Origin: Bdellovibrionales bacterium
Lineage (GTDB): Bacteria; Bdellovibrionota; Bdellovibrionia; Bdellovibrionales; JAKFYE01
Direction: 5' to 3'
DNA: 42,151 bases
Assembly: GCA_021731045.1 (NCBI GenBank)
Contig: JAKFYE010000030.1
Span: 1-42,151 of the forward strand
Part shown: positions 8,512 to 16,677 of the stretch, piece after piece
Layout of the letters: every line of letters begins with the position of its first letter
Position numbering within the stretch: the stretch's first letter is position 1
Notes under the pieces: model-generated
Told to the model about the DNA's origin: nothing
Seen by the model: the letters and a program-made list of their open reading frames with translations, nothing else
Database searches by the model: none
Made by a program: the position numbers and the translations under genes

Positions 8512-9912
8512 ATGGCATCATCACTGACGACTCAAGAAAAAGCTCTCCAGATAAATCTCGATTCTTCTATCTACGGTTCGTTTGCCGAAATCGGTGCTGG
8601 GCAAGAAGTCGCACGCTGGTTTTTTCGCGCTGGCGCGGCCTCTAAAACGGTCGCAAAAACAATGTCGGCATATGACATGACATTTAGTGATGCGATTTAC
8701 GGCCCAGAAAAAACGGGACGTTACGTTTGCGAAAGTCGTTTAAAAAAAATGTTGGATCACGAATATAAACTTTTACTTGAGCGTCTTTGGCCAAAGCGTT
8801 CCGAAACCACTAAATTTTTTGCATTTGCAGATACGGTCGCATCGACAAGTTATAAGCGCGCCGATCAAGAGGGGCGTGGCTGGATTGGTGTTCGTTTTCA
8901 AAAAGCAATAAAGGGCGAACCGAATGAAGTCGTCATGCACGTTCGTCTCTTTGAAAAAGATCCTATTTTACAACAAGAGCAAATTGGAATTCTCGGTGTC
9001 AATTTAATTTACGGAGCTTACTTTATTGATTCTCCAGAAGCTTTTATCGCAAGCCTTACAGACGGAATTAAAGAAGGATCGGTAGAAGTTGAAATGGTGC
9101 GCGTATTAGGACCCGAATTAAAACATATCGACAATCGTTTGCTCGCTATTGCTCTGATGGAACAAGGCCTCACCAACGCCGTTTTGTTTGATCCTTCTGG
9201 GGAAGTCGTTCAACCTTCAGATTTGCTTTATAAAAAAAATGTGATCGTTCAGAGAGGAAGTTTTCGTCCATTTACAAATCTGCATCAGGACATGTTGATA
9301 AAAGGTCTCGCACAATTTTGTTCAGAAAAAGGCGGATGCGATATTAACAACACCATTATCGTAATGGAAATGACCACGAAAAGTTTAACGGAAAAAGGAT
9401 TTTTAAATTATCGAGACTTTTTGGACCGAGTCGAAATGCTAAACGCTTTAGGCTATCACGTTTTGATATCGGATTATCTTGAACACTATAAATTGCGTTT
9501 GTACTTATCCCGCTATTCTAATGAAAAAATGGCGATCTTAATGGGCGCTATTCATTTAGAAGAAATTTTTGACCCTGATTACTACAAAGATCTTCGTGGC
9601 GGAATACTCGAGGCCTTTGGTCTTTTGTTTAGCGGCCAATCAAAAATGTATCTTTATCCCGCAAAATCTAAAGACGGAACTCTCTTGACGATAGCGAATT
9701 TTAAACCCACTTCGGACGTCGTCGGACTCTTTGAGCTCCTTCGAAAAAACGGTCACATTTTAGATATCAATGAAGTTGACGACCGTTATCTGCACATCCA
9801 ATCACGCGAACTATCAAAAAAAATTCAAGCTGGAGACAAATCCTGGGAAAACGACGTCCCCAAAACCGTTGCCGACATAGTAAAAACGCGCAAACTCTTC
9901 GATCTAAAATAA
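8512..9912 (+). CDS. conserved cytosolic protein of a widely misannotated family
   Basis: 466 residues. The opening LTTQEKALQINLD ... YGSFAEIGAGQEVARWFFR ... MSAYDMTFSDAIYG is a strongly conserved signature that I know from Bacteroidetes and Bdellovibrio proteins. Those are variously annotated as TonB-dependent receptor or nicotinate-nucleotide adenylyltransferase. Neither name is supported by this sequence: there is no signal peptide, no plug or barrel, and no HxGH nucleotidyltransferase motif. The protein is soluble and full-length. The start is ATG at 8512, and the neighbour upstream is divergent. Function is unknown. Confidence 0.7.
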   Translation: MASSLTTQEKALQINLDSSIYGSFAEIGAGQEVARWFFRAGAASKTVAKTMSAYDMTFSDAIYGPEKTGRYVCESRLKKMLDHEYKLLLERLWPKRSETTKFFAFADTVASTSYKRADQEGRGWIGVRFQKAIKGEPNEVVMHVRLFEKDPILQQEQIGILGVNLIYGAYFIDSPEAFIASLTDGIKEGSVEVEMVRVLGPELKHIDNRLLAIALMEQGLTNAVLFDPSGEVVQPSDLLYKKNVIVQRGSFRPFTNLHQDMLIKGLAQFCSEKGGCDINNTIIVMEMTTKSLTEKGFLNYRDFLDRVEMLNALGYHVLISDYLEHYKLRLYLSRYSNEKMAILMGAIHLEEIFDPDYYKDLRGGILEAFGLLFSGQSKMYLYPAKSKDGTLLTIANFKPTSDVVGLFELLRKNGHILDINEVDDRYLHIQSRELSKKIQAGDKSWENDVPKTVADIVKTRKLFDLK

Positions 9913-9914
9913 CC

Positions 9915-10079
9915 CTAAAATTGGGGACGGAGCCCTCCTTCTCCCCCCATTAAGTCCCACCCGCAATTTTTATAAAGTTCAATTATTTCAAACTCTTACA
10001 TATGAGCTTGCGCAGACTCTGTTAAAGGAAAAAATTAACAAAAAATGGGGTTAGGGGCGAGCTCCGTCCCCAATTTTTA
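9915..10079. repeat. MITE- or REP-like element with long inverted repeats
   Basis: The left end (9915-9932) reads CTAAAATTGGGGACGGAGC, and the right end (10061-10079) is its inverse with one extra A. Beyond this 18-base core the similarity continues imperfectly inward (to CCCCATT on both arms). About 100 bases of A+T-rich sequence lie between the arms. The element sits exactly between two convergent genes (8512-9912 and 10093-10998). GGGGAC-type palindromes of this kind accompany REP-associated tyrosine transposases in many proteobacteria; that comparison is from memory. A role as a bidirectional terminator is less likely given the long loop. Confidence 0.6.
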
Positions 10080-10092
10080 CCCAATTTAGGGG

Positions 10093-10998
10093 TTAGGTTT
10101 TTGAGGGTTTGAAGGGATGGGCGCCTTTGAGGGTGCGACCAAGTTGAGGGGCAATCCATTTGTTCACGAGAACTAATTTTTCTAAGTTGTAGCCTGTCTT
10201 AAATCCCATTCCATGGAGCATATACACCACGTCTTCGGTCGCAACATTTCCGGCCGCGCCCGGAGCGTACGGACACCCTCCAAGCCCCCCGAGACTCGAA
10301 TCAAAAGTTGTAATCCCCATATCCAAACTTGCCAGAATATTTGCGAGAGCCGTTCCGCGAGTGTCATGAAAATGCATCGCTAATTTTTTTTTGCCCAAGA
10401 GTTTAATCAATTTTTTATTGAGGCTTCGAACTTCCTTAGGAGTGGCCGCGCCGATCGTATCGCCAATCGAAATTTCGTAAACACCCATTGCGTTCAACTT
10501 TTTAGCTACATTTAAAACCTTAGACTCCGAAATTTTTCCTTCAAAAGGACAATACCAACATGTGCTAATATAGCCGCGAATTTTAAGTTTTTGTTTCTTT
10601 GCTTGCTTAATAACATCTTCAATCCGCTGCAAACTCTCTTGGATTGAAGCATTCGTATTTTTTTTTGAAAACGTTTCGCTTGCCGAAGTAAAAACCGCGA
10701 TCTCTTGTACATCTGCCTTTATCGCGTCGCTCAAGCCTTGCGTATTTGGCACGAGATTCACCAAACGAATCGATTTTGGAATGTCACCAGACTTTTGTTT
10801 TGCACGAAGGGTTTTTAAAACTTCAAACGAATGATCCATCTGAGGCACCCATTTAGGAGAAACAAATGCGCCCGTTTCAATATTTTTAACTCCACAATCA
10901 ATAAGTTTTTCAATAAATTCGATGCGCATTTCTACCGAGAGACGAGCCCCTTCATTTTGAAGTCCATCGCGCGGCCCCAACTCCACCAATCGAATCAT
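10093..10998 (-). CDS. mvaB: hydroxymethylglutaryl-CoA lyase
   Basis: 301 residues, normal length. It cleaves HMG-CoA to acetoacetate and acetyl-CoA, the last step of leucine degradation. Family motifs are all visible: VELGPRDGLQNE at residues 5-16 (metal-binding Asp in GPRDG), ETGAFVSPKWVPQM, STCWYCPFEGK, MHFHDTRG (metal-binding histidines), and GGLGGCPYAPGAAGN, which carries the active-site cysteine. It is the last gene of the liu operon and starts inside the stop of the biotin-carrier gene (4-base ATGA-type overlap at 10995-10998), so translation is probably coupled. A MITE-like element follows it directly. Confidence 0.95.
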   Translation of the reverse strand: MIRLVELGPRDGLQNEGARLSVEMRIEFIEKLIDCGVKNIETGAFVSPKWVPQMDHSFEVLKTLRAKQKSGDIPKSIRLVNLVPNTQGLSDAIKADVQEIAVFTSASETFSKKNTNASIQESLQRIEDVIKQAKKQKLKIRGYISTCWYCPFEGKISESKVLNVAKKLNAMGVYEISIGDTIGAATPKEVRSLNKKLIKLLGKKKLAMHFHDTRGTALANILASLDMGITTFDSSLGGLGGCPYAPGAAGNVATEDVVYMLHGMGFKTGYNLEKLVLVNKWIAPQLGRTLKGAHPFKPSKT

Positions 10999-11369
10999 GT
11001 TTTAATCCTTACTTTTACTAGCATTTGTCCTACTTGAACCTGATCAGAAATTTTAACCTCGACCGTTTCAATCGCGCCTTCCTTAGAAGCTTTTAAATTG
11101 TACTCCATCTTCATGGCCTCCATTACAATTAAAACTTGGCCGCCTTTTACGTGATCATTTTTTTTACATAGCACTTGAGTGATCTTTCCGGGCATAGGCG
11201 CAAATATATCCGGCGTATCGTAGATTTCAACCCTTGCACGTCGCGATTTTAATTCATTTAAAGAAATCGAAAATGTTTGTCCTAAATAATGAACCCACAA
11301 AGTATCTCCGACTCGGTCTACAAATGCAGGACATCTTTGTTTTTCATCTTCAATCAAAACGCGTTTCAC
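10995..11369 (-). CDS. biotin carboxyl carrier subunit of methylcrotonyl-CoA carboxylase
   Basis: 124 residues. The C-terminal half is a biotinyl domain with the acceptor site EAMKMEY (Lys87) and PMPGKI at about residue 58. The N-terminal 50 residues (VDRVGDTLWVHYLGQTF) resemble the linker and BT-like strand region of MCC alpha, not a free AccB, which suggests this is the detached tail of an MCC alpha chain. The start is GTG at 11367-11369, overlapping the stop of the biotin carboxylase gene by 4 bases, with GGGGA five bases upstream as ribosome site. It carries carboxybiotin between the biotin carboxylase and the carboxyltransferase of the same operon. Confidence 0.88.
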   Translation of the reverse strand: MKRVLIEDEKQRCPAFVDRVGDTLWVHYLGQTFSISLNELKSRRARVEIYDTPDIFAPMPGKITQVLCKKNDHVKGGQVLIVMEAMKMEYNLKASKEGAIETVEVKISDQVQVGQMLVKVRIKT

Positions 11370-12844
11370 TTAAGTCCCCAGGTGTGCTGCCAGGGATTCG
11401 CGAGCGTGTCCACATTACTTGACTCAAAAACTACAGATTTAATTTTATCTAAAATAATTTTATCTAAAACCGGTTTCTTTTTTCCACTGAGACCCTCCGG
11501 AAAATGCTTTCCGATAAACTGTGTGGTCATAGTGCCATCTCTAAACTCGGGATGATCTAAAATTTGCTGTAAGAATGGAATATTTGTATGAACACCGAAA
11601 ATAATCGCTTCTCCTAGACAGGCAATAGCCTTATTAATACACCTTTGCCGCGATTCATCCCAAAAAATAGCTTTCGCAATCATCGGATCATAATAAGAAG
11701 TCACCTCATCACCTTCTTCGAAACCAACTTCGTAACGACGGCCGGGACCTTCGGGCCAAATCATTGCGCCTAACTTTCCGGTACTAGGAATTCCTCCCTT
11801 GTAAGGATCTTCCGCGTAAATACGACATTCAATTGCATGACCTCGTGGGAAGAGTTCAGCTTGCGTCCACGGAATTTTATGCCCTTGAGCCACACTGATC
11901 TGGGCTTTGACTAAATCTACGCCCATCACTAGTTCCGTCACGGGATGTTCAACTTGCAAACGCGTATTCATCTCTAAAAAATAAAATTCGTTTCCGTATA
12001 GTAAAAACTCAACCGTGCCTGCCGCTAGGTAGTTCACTGCTTTCGCCGCACGAACCGCGGCTTCACCCATTTGGACACGTAAGTCTTCAGAGATCAGAGA
12101 CAAAGACTCTTCTACTATCTTTTGATGGCGTCTTTGAACGGAACATTCGCGCTCAAAAAGATGGACGTGATTGCCAAATTGATCTCCAAAAATTTGAAAT
12201 TCAATGTGCTTAGCCCCGAGAATATACTTTTCTAAAAATACACGATCTGATCCAAATGCACTCAACGCTTCTCGCTGCGCCGAACTCAGTTGAGATTCAA
12301 AGTCTTCAGGTTTTTCTACAACTCGAAGCCCTCGCCCTCCTCCTCCCGCAGTGGCTTTTATCATCATCGGAAATCCAATTCGAGCGGCTTCTTTTTTTAA
12401 AGTCGCAAGCGATTGATCGTTTCCCTGATAGCCTGGCACAACCGGCACCTTTGCTGCTTCCATAATTTGTCGCGCCGAAACTTTATCTCCCATTTTTGCG
12501 ATCGCCTCACTTGATGGGCCAATAAAAACAATATCCTTACGCTCACATTCCGCCGCAAATTGTGCATTTTCAGAGAGAAAACCAAAGCCGGGGTGAACCG
12601 CCTCTGCGCCAGCACTTTTAATTGCTTGAATATTTCGTTCAATATTTAAATAGCTTTCTCTCGTTGGGGCTGGGCCGATACAAATTTGCTCGTCGCTTAA
12701 TCGATATGCCTTCGTTCCCACATCGACTTCAGAATGCAAAAGTACGGTTCTGATGCCAAGCTCTTGACAGGCATGAATAATTCGCACCGCAACTTCGCCT
12801 CTATTGGCTATAGCAATTTTTTTGAACGAATGCTTTTTTATCAT
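11366..12844 (-). CDS. biotin carboxylase subunit of methylcrotonyl-CoA carboxylase
   Basis: 492 residues of biotin carboxylase (ATP-grasp). Visible: the N-terminal KIAIANRGEVAVRII, KATAGGGGRGLRVV (phosphate-binding loop), FLEKYILGAKHIEFQIFGD, FLEMNTRLQVEHPVTE (catalytic and metal-binding residues) and AIECRIYAEDP. It uses ATP and bicarbonate to carboxylate biotin. In typical MCC alpha this domain continues into a BT domain and a biotinyl domain in one chain of about 660 residues. Here the chain stops after NPWQHTWGLK and the carrier is a separate gene. ATG at 12842-12844 shares one base with the stop of the upstream hydratase (TAATG). The role in MCC rather than acetyl-CoA carboxylase is inferred from the operon. 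Confidence 0.9.
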   Translation of the reverse strand: MIKKHSFKKIAIANRGEVAVRIIHACQELGIRTVLLHSEVDVGTKAYRLSDEQICIGPAPTRESYLNIERNIQAIKSAGAEAVHPGFGFLSENAQFAAECERKDIVFIGPSSEAIAKMGDKVSARQIMEAAKVPVVPGYQGNDQSLATLKKEAARIGFPMMIKATAGGGGRGLRVVEKPEDFESQLSSAQREALSAFGSDRVFLEKYILGAKHIEFQIFGDQFGNHVHLFERECSVQRRHQKIVEESLSLISEDLRVQMGEAAVRAAKAVNYLAAGTVEFLLYGNEFYFLEMNTRLQVEHPVTELVMGVDLVKAQISVAQGHKIPWTQAELFPRGHAIECRIYAEDPYKGGIPSTGKLGAMIWPEGPGRRYEVGFEEGDEVTSYYDPMIAKAIFWDESRQRCINKAIACLGEAIIFGVHTNIPFLQQILDHPEFRDGTMTTQFIGKHFPEGLSGKKKPVLDKIILDKIKSVVFESSNVDTLANPWQHTWGLK

Positions 12845-13614
12845 TATTTTTTCCAGGAAGGTTTACGTTTTTCAAAAAAAGCCTTCATACCAGATTGGCC
12901 TTCATCACTCACGCGACGTTCGGCAATGATACGCGTGGTTTCGTTTTTAATTTCTGACCATGAGTTTTGCGAGACAAATTCTAAAAGCTGTTTAGTGGAC
13001 GTAACGGCTTCAGGACCATTCATAAGCACAAAGTCAATTTGGCTCTGCAAATAATCATCAACTTCTTCGTCGGAGCCAACAAATTGCACAAGTCCCATTT
13101 CACACGATTTTTGTTCATCAAAAACTTGAGCCGTGAGCATCATTTGTCGTGTGAGTGCAGGTTGAGATTTTTTACAGACAAATGCCGAAATAACAGCAGG
13201 AACTAATCCCAGCTTGGCTTCACTAAAACAAAATTTTGTATCGCGTACGCACGCAACTATATCGCAAACCGCAACTAGGCCTAAACCCCCTCCAAAAACA
13301 TTTCCGTGAATACGTCCTATAACAGGTACCGGGCAACACGAGATCGCTTCAAACATTTCAAAAAGTTTTTCAGAATCTTTTTTATTTTCTGCTAAAGAAA
13401 GTGCAGCCATGGATTTCATCCAATTTAAGTCGGCACCTGCACAAAAGTTTTTTCCTTCAGCTTTAAGTAAAACAGCTCTGACATTTTTAGAGACTGATTT
13501 AAATGTGTGTACGAGTTCGGCAATCATCTCGGGGTTAAATGCATTATGTAACTCGGGTCGATTGAGCGTAACGGTCAAAACATCATTTTGTTCGCTAACC
13601 AAAAGAGTTTTCAT
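12844..13614 (-). CDS. liuC: methylglutaconyl-CoA hydratase, crotonase family
   Basis: 256 residues. It hydrates 3-methylglutaconyl-CoA to HMG-CoA, between MCC and HMG-CoA lyase. Visible motifs: LNRPELHNAF, FCAGADLNWMK (first oxyanion loop, typical of this subgroup), GNVFGGGLGLVAVCDI (second oxyanion loop) and FSEAKLGLVPAVISAFV with a catalytic glutamate. The end FFEKRKPSW is the usual crotonase C-terminus. It starts 2 bases after the mccB stop and overlaps the biotin carboxylase start by 1 base. The assignment among crotonases comes from the operon as well as from the ADLNWM motif. Confidence 0.88.
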   Translation of the reverse strand: MKTLLVSEQNDVLTVTLNRPELHNAFNPEMIAELVHTFKSVSKNVRAVLLKAEGKNFCAGADLNWMKSMAALSLAENKKDSEKLFEMFEAISCCPVPVIGRIHGNVFGGGLGLVAVCDIVACVRDTKFCFSEAKLGLVPAVISAFVCKKSQPALTRQMMLTAQVFDEQKSCEMGLVQFVGSDEEVDDYLQSQIDFVLMNGPEAVTSTKQLLEFVSQNSWSEIKNETTRIIAERRVSDEGQSGMKAFFEKRKPSWKK

Positions 13615-13616
13615 AT

Positions 13617-15224
13617 TTACATCCTAAACACACCAAAATGTGTCTCTTTCCATTCTTGATTTAAACTAGCAGAGATGCCCAAAGCCAAAACTTTTCGTGT
13701 ATCTACAGGATCAATAATACCGTCGTCCCATATTCGTGCGGTCGAGTAATATGCCTCACTCTCATGAGTGTATTTTTCTAATGTCGGTTTTTTAAAAGCC
13801 TCTTGTTCCGCAGCCGACAGCGTTTCATTTTTTTCTTCAAGCTGATCCATTTTTACAGTTAATAAAACATTAGCGGCTTGCTCTCCACCCATGACTGAAA
13901 TACGCGCGTTCGGCCACATCCAAAGTTGTCGCGGTTGAAATGCGCGGCCGCACATTCCATAATTACCAGCACCGTAGGAGCCGCCAATGACAACCGTAAA
14001 TTTAGGAACATTTGCGTTGCTCACAGCCATCACAAGTTTCGCACCATTTTTAGCGATACCCTCGTTTTCATATTTCTTTCCGACCATGAAGCCTGTGATG
14101 TTCTGTAAAAAAATAATTGGAATATTTCGCTGTACGCAAAGTTCGATAAAATGCGTCGCTTTTAAAGCACTCTCACTAAAAAGCACACCGTTGTTCGCGA
14201 TAATTCCCACTGGATATCCATACAGATGCGCAAAACCCGTAACTAACGTTTTACCATAGAGAGGTTTGAACTCATGAAATTCGCTACCATCAATTATACG
14301 CGCGATGATTTCATGCACATCAAAAGCATGACGGGAATCTTGAGGCAAGATGGCATATAAATCTTTAGATTCAAAAAGTGGCTCCCGCACTTCAAGTGTT
14401 TTCAACCATAAGTTTTTCTTTTTATTCAGATGACTCACAATCGAACGACAGATTTCTAAAGCATGTTCATCATCTTCAGCAAAATGATCTGTCACGCCGC
14501 TAGTTTCACAATGAACACGCGCCCCGCCTAATGATTCGGCATCTACAACTTCACCAGTTGCCGCTCGTACGAGAGGGGGACCGCCTAAAAAAATCGTTCC
14601 ATTACCTTTTACAATAATATTTTCATCACTCATCGCAGGAACATATGCCCCGCCCGCCGTGCAACTTCCCATCACCACTGCAATCTGCGTAATTCCTTTA
14701 GCAGACATTCGCGCTTGGTTATAAAAAATACGACCAAAGTGATCGCGATCTGGAAAAACTTCAGCTTGTAAAGGCAAAAAGGCACCGCCACTATCAACGA
14801 GATAAATACATGGCAATCCATTTTCATAAGCAATTTCCTGCGCACGTAAATGTTTCTTTACCGTCATCGGTAAGTACGTTCCACCTTTTACCGTGGCATC
14901 ATTAGCTACAATAATAACTTCAATACCCGAGACAACACCAATGCCAGTAACGATACCCGCGCCTGGGACTTTGTCTTCGTACATACCCCAGGCGGCTAAA
15001 GCCGAAAATTCTAAAAAAGCTGTTCCACTATCGCAAAGCTTTTCAATACGCTCACGAGCGGTCAGTTTTGATCGAGATTTATGTCGAGCAATGGACTCTT
15101 CGCCTCCACCTTTTTGAATGTGCGAAAGACGATTACGAAACTCTTTTACAAGTTTTTCCATTCCCAAATAATTGTCACGATACGGAGAACTATTGCGATC
15201 GATCTTTGTGCCTATTTGCTCCAT
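13617..15224 (-). CDS. liuB: methylcrotonyl-CoA carboxylase, carboxyltransferase (beta) subunit
   Basis: 535 residues, full length. It moves carboxyl from carboxybiotin to 3-methylcrotonyl-CoA. Typical parts: [13 protein letters not shown] near residue 55, [68 protein letters not shown] and [18 protein letters not shown]. The FLPLQ and YGMCGRAF segments point to the MCC type and not the propionyl- or acetyl-CoA type. ATG at 15222-15224. It is the first gene of the five-gene liu operon. No isovaleryl-CoA dehydrogenase is present in the window, so the operon covers the pathway from methylcrotonyl-CoA onward. A palindromic candidate operator lies 50 bases upstream. Confidence 0.94.
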   Translation of the reverse strand: MEQIGTKIDRNSSPYRDNYLGMEKLVKEFRNRLSHIQKGGGEESIARHKSRSKLTARERIEKLCDSGTAFLEFSALAAWGMYEDKVPGAGIVTGIGVVSGIEVIIVANDATVKGGTYLPMTVKKHLRAQEIAYENGLPCIYLVDSGGAFLPLQAEVFPDRDHFGRIFYNQARMSAKGITQIAVVMGSCTAGGAYVPAMSDENIIVKGNGTIFLGGPPLVRAATGEVVDAESLGGARVHCETSGVTDHFAEDDEHALEICRSIVSHLNKKKNLWLKTLEVREPLFESKDLYAILPQDSRHAFDVHEIIARIIDGSEFHEFKPLYGKTLVTGFAHLYGYPVGIIANNGVLFSESALKATHFIELCVQRNIPIIFLQNITGFMVGKKYENEGIAKNGAKLVMAVSNANVPKFTVVIGGSYGAGNYGMCGRAFQPRQLWMWPNARISVMGGEQAANVLLTVKMDQLEEKNETLSAAEQEAFKKPTLEKYTHESEAYYSTARIWDDGIIDPVDTRKVLALGISASLNQEWKETHFGVFRM

Positions 15225-15273
15225 TAGGATTACTGTGTTTCAGGATACCTGAGTTTTCAAGATGATTTAAGCC

Positions 15274-15296
15274 AGTCAAAGTCATTGTGTTTGACT
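15274..15296. promoter_or_regulatory. candidate operator upstream of the liu operon
   Basis: A perfect interrupted palindrome, AGTCAAA - nine bases - TTTGACT, lies in the 103-base divergent gap between liuB (start 15224) and the pseudouridine synthase (start 15328). Its size and position suit a dimeric repressor of the liu operon, as liuR or TetR-type regulators do elsewhere. No regulator gene is adjacent, so this is inference. Confidence 0.4.
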
Positions 15297-15327
15297 CGCA
15301 TAGCCATTCCCTTTACTAGTGCTTCTT

Positions 15328-16188
15328 ATGAAAAGCGCATTTGTTGTTCATCATATCGTGAGCGCAACTCCCTCTAAAATTTCGGAGGTACTTGAGCGTC
15401 AACTCGCCATCGCGCCCTCGTTGACGGAAGATCTGCTCTATCAAGGCTCGATTTGGTATAATCATGTGCGGGTTCGAGAAAATATAGTGCTCGAAAAAGG
15501 AGCTTATTTACGAGTACATGCAGAACCTCGGCGTTTTCCTTCAGAAAAAGTGAATTGGCGCAAAACCGTTCTTTACGAAGACGACGAATTTTTAGTTATT
15601 CAAAAACCCAGTGGTATTCCGGTGCATGCGACTGTGGATAATTTTGTTGAAAACGTGATTTACTCACTTCAAAAAGAGTTAGAATGTGAAATCTATGTAA
15701 CCCAACGTTTGGATACCGCAACCGAAGGCATTTTACTCTTAGCAAAAACAAAATGGTTTCAAAGCCAGTTCAATAAATTATTGCGAGAACGCGATGTGAG
15801 AAAAACCTACCTTGCGCGAATAGAAAAAGAAATTCCCACCGGCGAACTTGTGCACTATATGCAGCAAACATTGCAGGCCCCCAAAGTCGTATCGCGTACA
15901 CCACATGAAGGCTGGCAAGAGTGTCGTTTAATTATTGAGTCTGTTAATACTTACAATGTAGATTTTGATCTTGAGATTGAACTCCTGACGGGTCGCACTC
16001 ATCAGATACGTGCGCAATTGGCGGATTTAGGTGCGCCGATTTTAGGAGATAAAATGTATGGTTCTCAGAGAGAAAATCCGTGGGCCCCAACAGATTATCA
16101 ACCATCGGAGTCCATTGCACTTCGCGCCCATCGTCTCGAATTCGCGCATCCTTCTAAGCAAAATAAACTGATTTTCGAGGTGAAATAG
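15328..16188 (+). CDS. RluA family RNA pseudouridine synthase
   Basis: 286 residues from the ATG at 15328; an in-frame GTG at 15319 would add three residues and neither has a clear ribosome site. Residues of about 20-70 look like an S4-type RNA-binding segment (EDLLYQGSIWYNHVRV), followed by the catalytic domain. VIQKPSGIPVHAT is the first family motif and RLDTATEGILLL carries the catalytic aspartate (Asp129). LLTGRTHQIRAQL is the conserved C-terminal motif. It isomerises uridine in rRNA or tRNA; the target site cannot be read from sequence. It is divergent from the liu operon and is followed by two genes in the same direction. Confidence 0.9.
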   Translation: MKSAFVVHHIVSATPSKISEVLERQLAIAPSLTEDLLYQGSIWYNHVRVRENIVLEKGAYLRVHAEPRRFPSEKVNWRKTVLYEDDEFLVIQKPSGIPVHATVDNFVENVIYSLQKELECEIYVTQRLDTATEGILLLAKTKWFQSQFNKLLRERDVRKTYLARIEKEIPTGELVHYMQQTLQAPKVVSRTPHEGWQECRLIIESVNTYNVDFDLEIELLTGRTHQIRAQLADLGAPILGDKMYGSQRENPWAPTDYQPSESIALRAHRLEFAHPSKQNKLIFEVK

Positions 16189-16225
16189 CTTTGCGTTTTA
16201 ATTTTCTATGTCATAGGATTTTTGT

Positions 16226-16660
16226 ATGAAATTCTTGAGCGTCATTATTTTATTGGGATTGATGGTTTGGACTTGGGACGGCTACAAAAGCACAACCGGT
16301 ATCTCTGCCGTGACTCATTTTGAATTACAAAATGAACTTAAAGATTTCATTACAGGTTATATTCAACAAAAAGTCGAAGGCAGTTCAAATATTCGTTTCT
16401 TACGATTTTGGACCGAAGAAACGACGTCTAAAGAAATTCGCGCCGTATTTGAATACACTTTTGATATCACCGATAAAAATAAAGAAACTGCGACGACTCA
16501 ACTAAAAGGCTTTGCTTATTTGAATCCACAGGGAGAATCAAATGAGTGGTCGCTAGATCGAGTTGAAATCAATGATCAAGTTATCGAGTTTAAAAACGGA
16601 AGTGTCATCAACGCTGAGCCGCCTACCGCCCCTTCTGCTGAACCTAAAGAGCACAAATAG
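16226..16660 (+). CDS. small membrane-anchored or exported protein, unknown
   Basis: 144 residues. The N-terminus FLSVIILLGLMVWTW is a hydrophobic signal or anchor; there is no lipobox. The body is a small alpha/beta domain of about 100 residues (FLRFWTEETTSKEIRAVFEY, then FAYLNPQG) that looks like an NTF2- or cystatin-sized domain, with a short proline- and alanine-rich tail. TAGGA lies upstream of the ATG. It sits 37 bases after the pseudouridine synthase and 17 bases before the methyltransferase, so the three may be one operon. I do not recognise the family. Confidence 0.6.
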   Translation: MKFLSVIILLGLMVWTWDGYKSTTGISAVTHFELQNELKDFITGYIQQKVEGSSNIRFLRFWTEETTSKEIRAVFEYTFDITDKNKETATTQLKGFAYLNPQGESNEWSLDRVEINDQVIEFKNGSVINAEPPTAPSAEPKEHK

Positions 16661-16677
16661 TATAACGGAGTTACAAT

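Noticed and set aside
11360-11375. Programmed frameshift between biotin carboxylase and carrier
   Set aside because: No slippery heptamer or following structure; a GTG start with its own GGGGA site explains the overlap better.
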